Below are positions 11,411 to 24,020 of a stretch of DNA of 64,000 bases, piece by piece. Numbering within the stretch: position 1 is the stretch's first letter; every line of letters starts with the position of its first letter. Location of the stretch: positions 2,614,847 through 2,678,846 of the forward strand of contig OZ024894.1 of assembly GCA_964017195.1 (NCBI GenBank), read 5' to 3'. This stretch comes from Siderastrea radians (taxonomy: Eukaryota; Cnidaria; Anthozoa; Scleractinia; Rhizangiidae). The translations under genes were made by a program, and so were the position numbers. Below the pieces are notes generated by a model. It was not told the origin of the DNA and did not search any database. It was given only the letters and a program-made list of their open reading frames with translations.

Positions 11411-12509
11411 TCGTCTGTTTGGTAAAGTAGCTTAGCTGTCACATGTGCGCCTCGCACATAGGCAAGGCCTGTCACTCCTACGAAACCTCAAATTAACTCA
11501 TAACACGAACACGCACTCAATTATTCCTCGATCTGATAAAACTTCGAGGATAAACAAGGTGAAGCAAAATATAACGAACGGTTTTAAGCCCCTTCCACTG
11601 AGTCGCGTTGTTCTGGAACATATTTGATCTGATCGTGCAATATTTCAGAACATTTGCTGGCACACGAAATTCAGTGTGTGATTGCATTACAAATCAGCGT
11701 GTTCATATTTTGTATTGGTTAAGGAAATTACGCTGTAGACTTAACCAAATTTAAGTGCTGTACATTGATTCCTCTATCTACTTTTCTGGAAATAAAGGAC
11801 CGAGTTATTAAGTGGGAAATCTGGTAGTCAAAGTGTAAAGTAACAGTTTAAACAGGGTAAGAAACTTTTCAGTTCTAGTTTGAGGGCAATGTGAATCAAA
11901 ATAGACTAGCATCGTGAACATCCTTATTGATACAATTGAAAAAATAGTTGAACTAGCAGGTTAAGGCGTTCTAAGTTTGCATTGTTGTACATGTTCTAAG
12001 ATGTAAATCATTACATTTTGTATGTATCGAAGTTTCTGTAAATATATGGAGGACGCAGCTAGACAGATCGCACGCAATTATAATTTAGGTTAGACCGACT
12101 GACCTGTAATTTTTCCTCGCAACTCTGAGATGCAAGAAATATTCACTTCAGGTTTGAGTGGATCGTAAATTCCGAACATATTTTTGCCACAACTAGCTTA
12201 GCAACCACCTTCTTTTTTTTTACAAAAAAAAAACTGCCATCAATATCATGCATAAAGAGGCCAATTTGTTTTAATAAGGTGGTTATTGTGCTTGCTTGAT
12301 TTCTAGCATTTCTCTATCATTTTTGTTTTTACCTAATTATTTTTTCAGTTCTAATTTCAAATTTTAGAAATAAAAGGAAATAATTAAAGATCTGATATAA
12401 CTTTATCTCTGATCAGAGAGAGCAAATTACAATCTAACGTTACGTCCTAAAATTACGCTATACATTGCAACCAAGGCAGTGGAACAGCCTCCTGAATTTT
12501 GAAATTTTT
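11411..12509. other. GPCR 3' untranslated/flanking region
   Basis: The only AATAAA clearly placed is at 11,791-11,796, giving a plausible 3' end about 400 bases after the stop codon. Large parts are paralogous to 54,720-55,440 and to 58,790-59,760, for example 'GAAGCAAAATATAACGAA' and the later 'AGTATTTCTGTAAAT'-like stretch. No other gene was seen. Confidence 0.55.
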
Positions 12510-13003
12510 GATGGCATTTCATTGATTTCGTGCGTTTTGTGGATCATGCAATGCTTCATTTGCCAATACAGTGTTTTGGGTCTCTTTTGTGACTTTAACA
12601 AACAATGTTTCCTCATAAACAATGTAATCGGTATTGGCCGAGGGAGTTGTTGTATAATGTAAATATGATAAAAATGTACGGAAAATACTATGCAATAATG
12701 TAAAAGAGAAGACTGATTTACTGATTAACAAAGGGAAATTAATGCAAAGTCCTGACTAGTAGAAGGATTGAGTCACAACCTGTAGATTGTAACCAATGAG
12801 ATTAAATAAAGAAAAAACAATATTGACCAGTCACAAAAAAATGATTTTATTTATTTTAGTTTTTTGTGGAGTTTGCTTATTGATTTTACCCCTGCTCGTC
12901 AACAGTATTCTCCTCAGAAAATCGAAGATCCGTTACCAGGATTCATGATTAAATAAGAATAAAACGTTCTCTGGTTAAGAATTTGTTAAAAATCTATAAG
13001 ATT

Positions 13004-13886
13004 TCGACAACCGAATTTACTCGTAGCACAAGTCAAGTTCGAGCTCGAGTCAAGTTCGAACTCGAGTCACGAGTCAAGTTCGTGTCAGGTCGTTTTTTTT
13101 TTATTTCTTTTTATTGTGATTCTTTCTTTCATGATGATGTGCCAGTGGTACATGTAAACAGTAAGATTATTAAACAGTCTGGTCTGAGATCTCGTTTGAA
13201 AGATTCCCGGTAGATTCGAGCTACGATTCGAAGCCTGCTCTACAAAGGTGTGAAATCTCTAGTATTTATAAATTTTCTTGAAAGAATGTGACCTCTATTT
13301 GCATAAAGCTGAAGAAGAGGTCCCATTTTCACGATGCACCGGGCGAGAAAGCTGACGCGAATAAGATTACCGTTCGGGCCATTCGAGCGCCATCTTGTTG
13401 CCTCCACAGGGGACCTAAGACATCACTCAATAGAACCTATTTCCGTCACGGACAAAATGTTGGAGAACATATTATTGTTTTCCAGTATTTCAGCCGGATA
13501 TGAACCTAATTTTCGTCTTGTCCGCGTAGTTTCGAGGTAAAACTATCTCAAGAGTATATGAAGTATTTTGTCTGTCTTGGGCTATAGGTGTGTCAACAGA
13601 CAGTAGCGAAAGGGACTCTGCGGAAGATTTGACGATATTAAAGTTTACATGCCGCTGGCTAAGTTATTTATAAGCAGGCTTCCGAAAGGTATTTATTTAG
13701 TTACATATAACCACGCTTCCGAACCATGGTGAACAGTTGGCTCATAGAGCTTTGGCCACCTACAAAACTGATCAAAACATTTTAGGAAAATTTGTAGATG
13801 AGGAGGGCCAAATAGAAAAGCTGGACTGGACTCTGGACTGGACTTTGGACTAGACTCTGGACTGACTTTGATTGACTTGTAAAAAT
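13004..13886. repeat. Left arm of foldback repeat, copy 1
   Basis: The stretch contains tandem AAGTTCGAGTC-type units (about 13,027-13,090) and CTGGACTGGACT units (about 13,820-13,865). Both recur inverted in the right arm at 23,050-23,423. The same arrangement with a short interior is seen in copy 2 (29,832-31,930). No coding sequence was supported. Confidence 0.65.
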
Positions 13887-15484
13887 AATATATAGATTTA
13901 GCCAAGCCTAAAAGCGGAGCCGCGAAGGAATAAACTGGTGTTCGTTTCTCAAAAATAGTCCTGAAACTTTTCGGTCTGAAATATATTTCGGGGCTTTTTT
14001 TGGCTCGTTCGCTTTCGAAAAGTGTTTCTCAAAAAGCCTGAAAGTGTTCCGAATTGTCCTCCAATATTTTGGGGATCTGTTCTGTAAAACCAAGCTCGAA
14101 AGGTCATTCTAGAGGCTGAGCACAGCTTGATTATTTTTTTTCGGGCATCAAACTGAACACATTTTACTCACGAACCGTGTTGCTTGGTGTTTGTGATGTT
14201 TCCATATCCTGTCAGTAACTGTCAAGGCTTGTCAATTCTCCTTGGATTATTGGCTGTTCGCTTGAATGAACTTGAAACGGCGCTCATTTACAAAAACAAA
14301 ATAAAAATTATTCGGCTGTTTAAATGGGTTATCTTCATCGCGTTCGGATGTTAACAAATAACATGAACTGCCACTAAATAAAAATATTACTTTGGTCAAA
14401 AATTTATACTGACATTTCACCGGCATTTTACTGGGATTACCCGAAAGAAAGGATCTGGGGAGCTTCGAAGCACTTGTAATAAACTTATCGAAGAAATGTC
14501 GCGTAGGTTTTAGCAGCCGCGAAAAAATTCAAGCACTTTGAGGAACACACATTACTTACCGGATAAAATAGCTTTAAATTCAAAACTGCTTCGCTTATAG
14601 TTATTTAAGTAACCCTTATATTTCGTTCTCGAACTTGAGACCATCGAGATTGAAAACAAACAAGCAAAAACCGTCCAAACATTCTTAACTCTGTGGCATA
14701 AGTTTTGTGGCTGCAAATTGTCTGAAATTAGAGCGCTTTTAAAAATGCACAGAACTGTTTTTGGAAGCTTTTCGGATGTAATAGGTTTAAACCGACAACT
14801 GCTTCGCTTATAGTTTTTCAAATAACTGTTATATTTCGTTTAAACAAAGAAACACCAAACACACTTTAATTAAATTATGCCGGCATAAGTTTTGCGGATG
14901 CCTATATAAAGTTAGGCGCTTTGAGGAACGCACAAAACTGTTTTCGCAAGCTTTTGGAATAAAATAGCTTTAAACCGACAACTGCTTCGCTCAAAAGATT
15001 ATTACTATTGAAAACTTCTAGGACAAGAAAATCGACAGTTGCACAAAGAGATGGACCGGACCAGTCCACAATACATGAGTGAAATCGGCTGAACATGGCA
15101 AAATATTCAAGAATCTGTCACAAATCTGAGCGCGTTTTCTAATAATTGTTTAAAGTCAAAAGTAAATGACACATTTCTAATGGCATAAATCAAATTTCCA
15201 TTTCAAAACGTAATTTCTTTCACCGTAATGCTCGAAATCATGTATCTTAGACCCTTTAAAAACTTCACTTACTCGGTTGTGTTTCAGAACAGGGCAAACT
15301 CTCCGCGGTGAAGAAAACAAAGCGATGAAGTCCTTTGAAGGCAGCTTTCGTAACTTGAACTTTTCGCCTTCTACCAGTATTCTTTTGAACTTTTTCTTTC
15401 CATTTATAGATATTAGATGTTTTTTTTTGTCAAGTATAAAACTTCAGTACTCTCGAACAATCGTTAAATGCTTAAGAAGCTTAA
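13887..15484. repeat. Repeat X, copy A (left portion)
   Basis: This segment aligns with 20,541-22,300. It starts AATATATAGATTTAGCCAAG and is interrupted at a TTAA (15,481-15,484) by the element 15,485-20,301, after which X resumes at 20,306. It has no open frame of note. Copy B carries an extra ~190 bp (about 21,700-21,895) not present here. Confidence 0.75.
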
Positions 15485-16397
15485 GAGCGAATGTTACCAA
15501 CGGTCAAACATTTGGTGGCAACAGGTCAAAAATCAATTCCCCTCTATTCTTATGTTAGATAGACCTTAATGTGAAACAAATCACTGCATAGTTCGTTTGG
15601 CTGAATATCGATTTATTTTCAAGAAAATCGATATTAACGGAATTCGCTCAAAAGACCGCTTTTGAAGCTCAAAATTTAAGGCAAATCTCGACGCTTATCG
15701 TGACAAAATGAAGCACTCCAGAGCAATAAAAATTAACCAAACTTATAGAACGATGTTTAAATATATGTCAAAAGCAATTTCAGCAATTTCTGCTCATTTA
15801 TTTACGAGCTCTAATTAAATTTATCCGACATACTTTTGACCAGATAAAAAGTATATCAAGTTTAACCCCTAAAAAAAGTATGTGGTACCGAATATTATTC
15901 GTCAAGAATCTGGATTTCAAGAGGAGAAGGGATGTTCTCTTGCCTCCTAAAAGGATTTTTTGGGGAAATTTATTGACGCGATGTTATAGAATTTTAAAGT
16001 TGGACAAAATGCGTCGATTCAAGCGATCAGAAAAGTCAGCCTAATTAACTCAGTGTACACATACACAAACAACTTCACGTTTACCGCAGGTTTTGATCAG
16101 CGAACAATCGATTTTAACACAAAATCCTCTAACCTTCATGTTGCTGTATCACAGATGAGAGCTGTGGTCCTTGTTCCTGATAAAATTCAAGCAAACTGCA
16201 AGGAAACTTGACAGGATATCGCAACTTGCCATGCCGTTTCACCGAACATCCGCCGTTTTTGATGTGAGGATTCTCTTTTCCTATTTTCGTTGGAAAGCAG
16301 GCTTAAGGTGTTGTACATAAGATGTTTTTCCTTTGAAACTAGCTCTGAACTGAACAACGAAACAAGACGTCGTTAATACAAAAACATCTGTTACGTG

Positions 16398-16580
16398 AGT
16401 AGTAAAGTGGGCTCGTTTGTGGCATATGGAGGCTTCTGATTGGTCGAGAGCGATCACGTGACCAGAGGAACTTCCGGNNNNNNNNNNNNNNNNNNNNNNN
16501 CCGGAAGTTCCTCTGGTCACGTGATCGCTCTCGACCAATCAGAAGCCTCCATATGCCACAAACGAGCCCACTTTACTACT
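16398..16580. mobile_element. Palindromic MITE with assembly gap at hairpin tip
   Basis: AGTAGTAAAGTGGGCTCG at the left is complemented exactly by CGAGCCCACTTTACTACT at the right, and the two halves are complementary throughout. The pre-insertion site survives in the other arm of the host element (complement of GCACGTAACAGATG near 19,380). Comparison gives a 6-bp target duplication, TACGTG, at 16,392-16,397 and 16,581-16,586. The centre is 23 unknown bases (16,478-16,500), as expected if the hairpin tip could not be sequenced or assembled. Confidence 0.85.
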
Positions 16581-17001
16581 TACGTGCTTTGGGTGATGCC
16601 GCTAATTAATTTAGTCAGAACGAGTTTTAGTGAAATCGACTACTGCATGCATGTACCGCGGTAACGAAATTTTGGGTGCATCCGGTGACTTCGGGGAATA
16701 AGGTTTAATTTTTTTCAAATAAGCTAATTCTGTCTTCCTACGTTTACTACTTTAATGACTGAGCGAAGATTCTCAGTAGATTGGGTTCGATGAGTACTTT
16801 GAAATCTGTGCAACTGAAAAAAGCACACCTTGGTTGCGTGACATACCCTAGACTGAGCTTTTACCTGATGGGCAGGGCAAAGGGGGTTTTAAAAATATAT
16901 TCTCTGTTAGTTTTCCAAGAAGTCGCACAGTTAATGAACGCTATATTGTATACTATGGCTAGATTAAAATACAAAGTCAGGCATAAAAATTTCCTGTTTT
17001 C

Positions 17002-17414
17002 GGGGCTGTTTACATGGAGCTAGGAAGATCCTAGCGCTAGGAAGATCCTAGAAGGCGAATCATCCTAGCGCCATATGTTTTCTGTATTCAGTTTACATGC
17101 AAAATGTTGTACTTGGCCCTAGCGCTGGGATCTTTCTAGCACTAGGATCTTCCTAGCTGAGAGATAGGAAGATCGTAGTGCTAGGAAGATCCTAGCACCA
17201 TGTAAACTGCCTTCGCTTGGAAGATCCTAGTACTAGGGACAGAAAAACAAATATGGCGGCAGCCGGGCGTTCAGCTGCTAAAGACCGACAGTTTTATTTG
17301 ATTTCCAGCAACAACTCCGACCGAAATTTTTGCATGTAAATCAAACGAAAATTTGTTTCGCTTTCTAGGATCTTCCTAGTGCTAGGATCTTCCTTCCTCC
17401 ATGTAAACAGCCCC
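17002..17414. mobile_element. MITE with CTAGGAAGATCCTAG repeats
   Basis: The ends are GGGGCTGTTTACATGGAG and CTCCATGTAAACAGCCCC, near-perfect inverted repeats. Inside each end are tandem, palindrome-like words CTAGGAAGATCCTAGCG, and a third cluster lies at about 17,110-17,240. There is no coding sequence. A target duplication was not obvious. Confidence 0.7.
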
Positions 17415-17924
17415 TTAAAATTCTTTTCTCGTTTTGTTGGGGTGAGGGTGGGGAGGGGCTTGGGCTATAGGTTTCGGGGAAAGAAGTTTTAGAGAACACT
17501 GAATCGACTGATTGTATCGATTCCTGGCATTCAAAGACTTTCAAATAAGGCAGTGGTGATACGTTAAACCTCCTTTTTATTTTTACCTGGTTCTTGTTCG
17601 TAATTACGTGCTAGTGTACATTCAACGCACAAACACTTATTTACGGAGAATAGACATTAATAAAAAATCAAAACTCGTACTGGTTCTCAGGGAATAAATT
17701 TAATGATCTGCAAGATTGTTAAGAGCTTTGTCCAGTGGCAGAAAATACAACCCACTACGGGCTTAACTTGGATGACTTTTTATGAGTCTTGGGTTTTCCG
17801 CCTTCGATGCTCAACAGGCACCAACGAAAAACGACCCTGCTCGACTGACACTGTAGCGCGTGCAGTCTTTTTTAAAGCTTCCAACAGTGAAGAAAACTAC
17901 AAAACGGTTAACTGGGGATTTCAA

Positions 17925-18420
17925 CGTTCTATTCAACACCGAACAACGCTGTTGAATTTTAAAAACAAGTTTGGCCTTCCAGCTTAATGATGTTTCACAA
18001 TTTTGCCGACTTTTCTTTTGTTTTCAGGTGTGCCACCCTGCGCAATGATGTTCTGTAATACTGATTCAACTTTTTCTATGTTCTCAGGTGTGATCAAAAG
18101 TATTGAATTCGTTTGCCCACCTTGTTCAACATCGCACAACAAAGTTGTGTTCAAGATTGTTGAATAATGATGAAGGAGTTTGGCCGAGTCATAAAGTTTG
18201 CAAACGCCAAAAACGCAAAGAGCGTGAGCCAACAAAATGAGGGCGCAGCCGGGGTTGAAGGCTAAGAGAAGGGGGACGTTTGAACCCTTAATCCCCCAAC
18301 ATGAAAAGCGGTTTCCTCTTAAGTAGGTTTCCAACCCAATCCCCCCCCCCCCACCCATTGCCCCCATCCTCGCGAAAGTGGGTCGGTCGGTCGGTTGATC
18401 GGTTAACCAAAAGGGAAAGA
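17925..18420. repeat. CAACA(n)TGTTG-rich repeat and C/GGTC runs
   Basis: The stretch has several complementary words of the type TTGTTCAACAT / CAACGCTGTTGAA, a style common in small cnidarian inverted-repeat elements. A C-run (about 18,341-18,352) and a (GGTC)n run (about 18,382-18,400) follow. The minus-strand open frame across it (18,367 to 17,984) starts in low-complexity sequence and is not supported as a gene. Confidence 0.4.
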
Positions 18421-20305
18421 TAATTCCAAGATAATAATTCCAAGCGAGCCGCAGCGACCCGCTATCACTCTTAAAGGTGTTCGAAGACCTTGATATGAGG
18501 GTGACTTAGATGTCCAAGTCACCTCAAGATGCCTTTAAAGAATATTAAAACGCACGAGGAAAGGGTGCAGGCACGGACTAAGTATTTCTACTCGGAGCCT
18601 TTTGGGTCTGTGAAATCAAGTTTTCGGAAAATCGAGAACCTGCAAATTCCTTTCCGATCCGCTTTTATAATTACTGAACAAAGCTTTATCACATGCAGGT
18701 GGCTGGCTTGAATGTTGTGTGATGTTGTAAAGCAAACGGTTTCACTTCTACATAGTTGATACATTAAAGGTGGGGTTAGTTGAGTTCTGAAACAACAGAT
18801 GGAAAAGCTCCCCTTTATTTGAAAATCCTTTAATGCCAATAATCGTTTACTTATGCTATTACTTTTATCCGGGCACTTACAATCAGTGGATTTAGTATTC
18901 TCTTGAACGTCTTCAAACACCTTTAGCCCAAACCCCGCCCCACCCTAAACAAAAAGAAAGAAAACATTCTCAGACTGAAAAGGAGATTTTCATGTCCAAC
19001 TTTGTATTTTAATCCAGCCATAGTTCATTAACTGTGCTACCTCTTGGAAAACCAACAGAGAATATATTTTTAAATCCCTTTGCCCTGCCCACAAGGAAAA
19101 AGCTCTAGGGTTAATGTCACGCAACCAACGTACGTGTTTTTCAGGTTCACGCATTTTTAAATGCTCATCTGAAACCAATCTACTGAGAATCTTCGCTCTT
19201 TCCTTAAATTAATAAACGTAGGATGACAAAAATAGCTTATTTGAAAAAACAATTTATTAACCTTATTCCCCAATGCACACCCGATGCACCCAAAATTTCG
19301 TTACCGCGGTACATGCATGCAGTTGTCGATTTCACTAAGACTCGTTCTGACTAAATTAATTAGCGGCATCACCCAAAGCACGTAACAGATGTTTTTGTAT
19401 TAACGACGTCTTGTTTCGCTGTTCAGTTCAGAGCTAGTTTCAAAGGAAAGGCATCTTTTGTACAACACCTTAAGCCTGTTTTCTAACGAAAATAGGAAAA
19501 GAGAATCCTCACATCAAAAACGGCGGATGTTCGGTGAAACGGCATGGCAAGTTGCGATATCCTGTCAAGTTTCCTTGCAGTTTGCTTGAATTTTATCATG
19601 AACAAGGACCACAGCTCTCATCTGTGATACAGCAACATGAAGGTTAGAGGATTTTGTGTTAAAATCGATTGTTCGCTGATCAAAACCTGCGGTAAACGTG
19701 AAGTTGTTTGTGTATGTGTACACTGAGTTAATTAGGCTGACTTTTCTGATCGCTTGAATCGACGCATTTTGTCCAACTTTAAAATTCTATAACATCGCGT
19801 CAATAAATTTCCCCAAAAAATCCTTTTAGGAGGCAAGAGAACATCCCTTCTCCTCTTGAAATCCAGATTCTTGACGAATAATATTCGGTACCACATACTT
19901 TTTTTAGGAGTTAAACTTGACATACTTTTTATCTAGTCAAAAGTATGTTGGATTAATTTAATTAGAGCTCGTAAATAAATGAGCAGAAATTGCTGAAATT
20001 GCTTTTGACATATAATTAAACATCGTTCTACAAGTCTGGTTAATTTTTATTGCTCTGGAGTGCTTCATTTTGTCACGCGAAGCTTTCAGATCTGGCTTAA
20101 ATTTTATGCTTCAAAAGCGGTCTTTTGAGCGAATTCCGTTAATATCGATTTTCTTGAAAACAAATCGATATTCAGCCAAACGAACTATGCAGTGATATGT
20201 TTCACATTAAGGTCTACCTAACATAAGAATATGAGCGGAATTGATTTTTGAGCTGTTGCCACAATATTTTGAAAATGTTTGATTTTTGGCAACATTTGCT
20301 CTTAA

Positions 20306-20540
20306 GCTTTTAAAGAAACCTCTTTTTCAAAAGCGACGATGGTCATGCGATTTCCCGCCAAGAAAAACGCGGGTTGCCCAAAAGCACCGCACGATTTCCC
20401 GCCAAGAAAAGATGGCATTCTCTACCCCCGTCGGGTTGACTTGGCACTCCCCTCCCCATCCCAGAGTCTTGCGGACGGACGGACGTACGGATGTACGGAC
20501 GTACGGACGCATGGACGTACGGACGGACGGTCACGTGACT
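20306..20540. repeat. Repeat X, copy A (right end)
   Basis: The segment continues copy A after the TTAA element. It has two TTTCCCGCC words (20,351-20,359 and 20,395-20,403) and ends in tandem GGACGTAC/GGACGGAC units (about 20,472-20,530) followed by GTCACGTGAC. Copy B ends the same way. Confidence 0.75.
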
Positions 20541-22519
20541 AATATATAGATTTAGCCAAGCCTAAAAGGGGAGCCGCGAAGGAATAAACTGGTGTTCATT
20601 TCTCAAAAATAGTCCTGAAACATTTCGGTCTGAAATATATTTCGGGGCTTTTTTTGGCTCGTTCGCTTTCGAAAAGTGTTTCTCAAAAAGCCTGAAAGTG
20701 ATCCGAATTGTCCTTCAATATTTTGGGGATCTGTTCTGTAAAACCAAGCTCGAAAGGTCGTTCTAGAGGCTGAGCACAGCTTGATTATTTTACTCACGAG
20801 CCGTCTAGCTTGGTGTTTGCAATGTTTCCATATCCTGTCATTAACTGTCAAGGCTTGTCAAATCTCCTTGGTTTATTGGCTGTTCGCTTGAATGAACTTG
20901 AAACGGCGCTCATTTACAAAAACAAAATAAAAATTATTCGACTGTTTAAATGGGTTATCTTCATCGCGTTCGGATGTTAACAAATAACATGAACTGCCAC
21001 TAAATAAAAATATTAGTCTGGTCAAAAATTTATACTGACATTTCACCGGCATTTTACTGGGATTACCCGAAAGAAAGGATCTGGGGAGCTTCGAAGCACT
21101 TGTAATAAACTTATCGAAGAAATGTCGCGTATGTTTTAGCAGCCGCGAAAAAATTCAAGCACTTTGAGGAACACACATTACTTACGGGATAAAATAGCTT
21201 TAAACTCAAAACTGCTTCGCTTATATTTCGTTCTCTAACTAGAGACCATCGAGATTGAAAACAAACGAACAAACACCGTCCAAACATTGTCAACTCTGTT
21301 GCATAAGTTTTGCGGCTGCAAATTGTCTGAAATTCGAGCGCATTAAAAAATGCACCGAACTGTTTTTGGAAGCTTTTCGGGCATAATAGGTTTAAACCGA
21401 CAACTGCTTCGCTTATAGTTTTTCAAATAACTGTTATATTTCGTTCTCTAACTAGAGACAATCAAGATTCAAAACAAAGAAACGCCAAACACGCTTTAAT
21501 TAAATTGTTATTATGCCGGCATAAGTTTTGCGGATGCGAAGTAAGCCTATATAAAGTTAGGCGCTTTAAGGAACGCACAAAACTGTTTTCGGAAGCTTTT
21601 CGGATAAAATAGCTTTAAACCGACAACTGCTTCGCTTAAAAGATTATTACTATTGAAAACTTCTAAAACAAGAAAATCGACAGTTACACAAAGAGATGGA
21701 CCGGACGGTGAAAATTGAAAGCAAACCTTGTGCAGTTGTCCTGCGGCTGTGCTTAGACCTACTGTTATGAATAAACAAACACAAAATAATGGACAGAGAA
21801 ATCATTTTTGAAAAACATTTATTCGAAAACCCCTAAGTTTATACTTAAATGCAATTCGCGTTACACTTCCAAAATCGTAGGTCGGTCCACGCGAGTGAAA
21901 TCGGCTCAGCATGGCAAAATATTCAAGAATCTGTCACAAATCTGAGTGCGTTTTCTAATAATTTTTTAAAGTCAAAAGTAAATAACACATTTCTAATGGC
22001 ATAAATCAAATTTCCATTTCAAAACGTAATTTCTTTCATCGTAATACTCGAAATCATGTACCTTAGACCCTTTAAAAACTTCACTTACTCGGTTGCGTTT
22101 CAGAACAGGGCAAACTCTCCGCCGTGAAGAAAACAAAGCGATGAAGTCCTTTGAATGCAGCTTTCGTAACTTGAACTTTTCGCCTTCTACCAGTATTCTT
22201 TTGAACTTTTTCTTTCCATTTATATATATTAGATGTTTTTTTTGTCAAGTATAAAACTTCAGTACTCTCGAGCAATCGTTAAATGCTAAAGAAACTTAAG
22301 CTTTTAAAGAAACCTCTTTTTCAAAAGCGACGATGGTCATGCGATTTCCCGCCAAGAAAAACGCCGGTTGCCCAAAAGCACCGTGCGATTTCCCGCCAAG
22401 AAAAAATGGCATTCTCTGCCCCCGTTGGGTGGTCTTGGGACTCCCCTCCTCCTCCCACAGAGTGTGCGGACGGACGGACGTACGGATGTACGGACGTACG
22501 GACGGACGGTCACGCGACT
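20541..22519. repeat. Repeat X, copy B (uninterrupted)
   Basis: A complete copy of X follows copy A directly, head to tail, beginning AATATATAGATTTAGCC and ending GGACGGTCACGCGAC. It holds the intact TTAA site at about 22,290 that is filled in copy A. TTTCCCGCC words lie at 22,345-22,353 and 22,389-22,397. No protein-coding region was recognised, and the frames over the GGAC-rich tail are repeat artefacts. Confidence 0.75.
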
Positions 22520-22629
22520 ATTACGTCACAACAAAAATTTCTCGGATTGATAGGTTACCATCTTTCCTTAGCAATGGAGCTCCGCTGGCGGGCTTTGCCC
22601 GCAGGCTCCGCTATTACGTCACAACCAAA
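22518..22629. repeat. Short repeat flanked by TATTACGTCACAAC
   Basis: Direct copies of CTATTACGTCACAAC lie at both ends (about 22,518 and 22,611) around a GC-rich inverted core (GGAGCTCCGCTGGCGGG...GCAGGCTCCGC). This is probably a small dispersed repeat at the X/duplication boundary. Confidence 0.5.
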
Positions 22630-23049
22630 ATAGAGAGACATTATTTGCTCAGGCCCACGACGACTTTCTTCAGGATAAACTTGGTCTTTAAGAACAGTCA
22701 TGTTTTTTTTCTAACGAAATGAAGACAAGGCTGGAGATAATGATTCATGGAGACCTCATAAATTCAAAGCCCATCAGTTACAGTTGTGTTAGAAAAGCGC
22801 GTAATAAAAATCGTGCATAGCGGCAAAAAGCAAAACATTTATTGCAAACTAAATGAAATTCATACAAAGCTTTCTGTCACGAAAAAAAAAATTAAAGCAG
22901 AAAAAAATCTTCCCCCCCCCCCCCCCCACTTCCCGACAAAAATATAATGGTCCATCCCTAACTTGTTTGGTATGACTTTAAGTGATTTAAAATTTGACTT
23001 AATTCTTAATTATTAGTTGGTTAGTAAGATATTAGGTCTAATTTCTTAT

Positions 23050-23423
23050 TTTTACAAGTCAATCAAAGTCAGTCCAGAGTCCAGTCCAGAGTCCAGTCCA
23101 AAGTCCAGTCCAGAGTCCAGTCCGGCTTTTCTATTTGGCCGATGACGAAGATAAGCAAGGAATGGCGTTAATTTCGTTCAATAAAGTGTTTACCAACAAT
23201 GGGAATGAACTCTCGCGATCGCTCGACAGGGAAAATATCTCTTGGACTGTTGATGTTTTGAGCAGCAGCTGACGCAACATTCTGAAAGCGAGAATCGCAA
23301 TCAAAAGAGATTAAAATACAGTTTAAAAACGGATTTTTTATTAACCTGACTCGAACTTGACTCGTGACTCGAAGATGACTCGGGCTCGAACTTGACTCGT
23401 GCTACGAGAAAACTCTCGACAAC
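23050..23423. repeat. Right arm of foldback repeat, copy 1
   Basis: The AGTCCAGTCC units (about 23,070-23,125) and ACTTGACTCG units (about 23,340-23,400) are inverted relative to those at 13,027-13,865. The two arms are now ~9 kb apart because repeat X and its insertion occupy the space. Confidence 0.6.
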
Positions 23424-24020
23424 TGTTCTGTTGTCTTCTCCTCGCTGCTCTGGTTTATGACTAGCTATTCATTTTAGAGGGGTCACCTTGAATAGTTATC
23501 AGCCATGGTTACACCACCCTAGGCAAATATGATTTTCCAAATATAATTTTCTCTTGGCGAAACAGCTGCCGATTTTCCGATGCAAACAGACAAGTTCTCG
23601 CCTTTTTTCCTTCGTGTCCTCCGCATACACGCACAAGCCTGCGTGATCCCAAAAAAGCCCGTTTTTTGTAGGCTACACCCGCGACAACCAAATGATTGGC
23701 GAAGCTGCAGCAAGCGCACTTCCTAGTTTCGTTCTCCAATAGGCCAGATGTTTCGTTTTCTGGATATAGAAATACAGGTTTGCGCAATCAGGAACATTTA
23801 ACGAAAGTGAAAGATTTTACAGAAAGTTATTCGAAAATAATTTAGCCTTGGATTTTCGTCTTTCCTCTCATATCCCGTCGCACTTTTTTTTAAACATTTT
23901 AATTGAATAAGAATCGGCAAGTTCGCAGCAACCAAATTAGGAGAGCAAATCGCATTTGTGAAGAAGATGTTTGTGACATTTTACAGACCCACTCCTTAAC
24001 AATTCGCTTCCCTTTTTCAG

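Larger units (their letters stand above)
15485..20301. mobile_element. 4.8-kb TTAA-flanked long-inverted-repeat element
   Basis: TTAA occurs at both edges (15,481-15,484 and 20,302-20,305), and the uninterrupted sister X copy B shows one site (CTTAAG, about 22,289). The ends GAGCGAATGTT and AACATTTGCTC are inverted repeats. Long arms, about 15,485-16,978 (minus a MITE insertion) and 18,995-20,301, are inverted copies of each other at high identity. The ~2-kb centre holds further repeats and no recognisable transposase. TTAA use suggests piggyBac-type mobilisation, which is inference. Confidence 0.8.

Noticed and set aside
16281..16664. Two frames spanning the run of unknown bases
   Set aside because: They are mirror images across a palindromic MITE and include the assembly gap.
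17984..18367. 127-codon minus-strand frame starting MGAMGGGGGIG
   Set aside because: It starts in a C-run and passes through inverted-repeat, TGTTG-rich repeat DNA; no domain recognised.
23509..23787. 92-codon minus-strand frame repeated at 32,015-32,293
   Set aside because: Most differences between the copies change amino acids and there is no domain or splice signal; conservation is explained by recent duplication.
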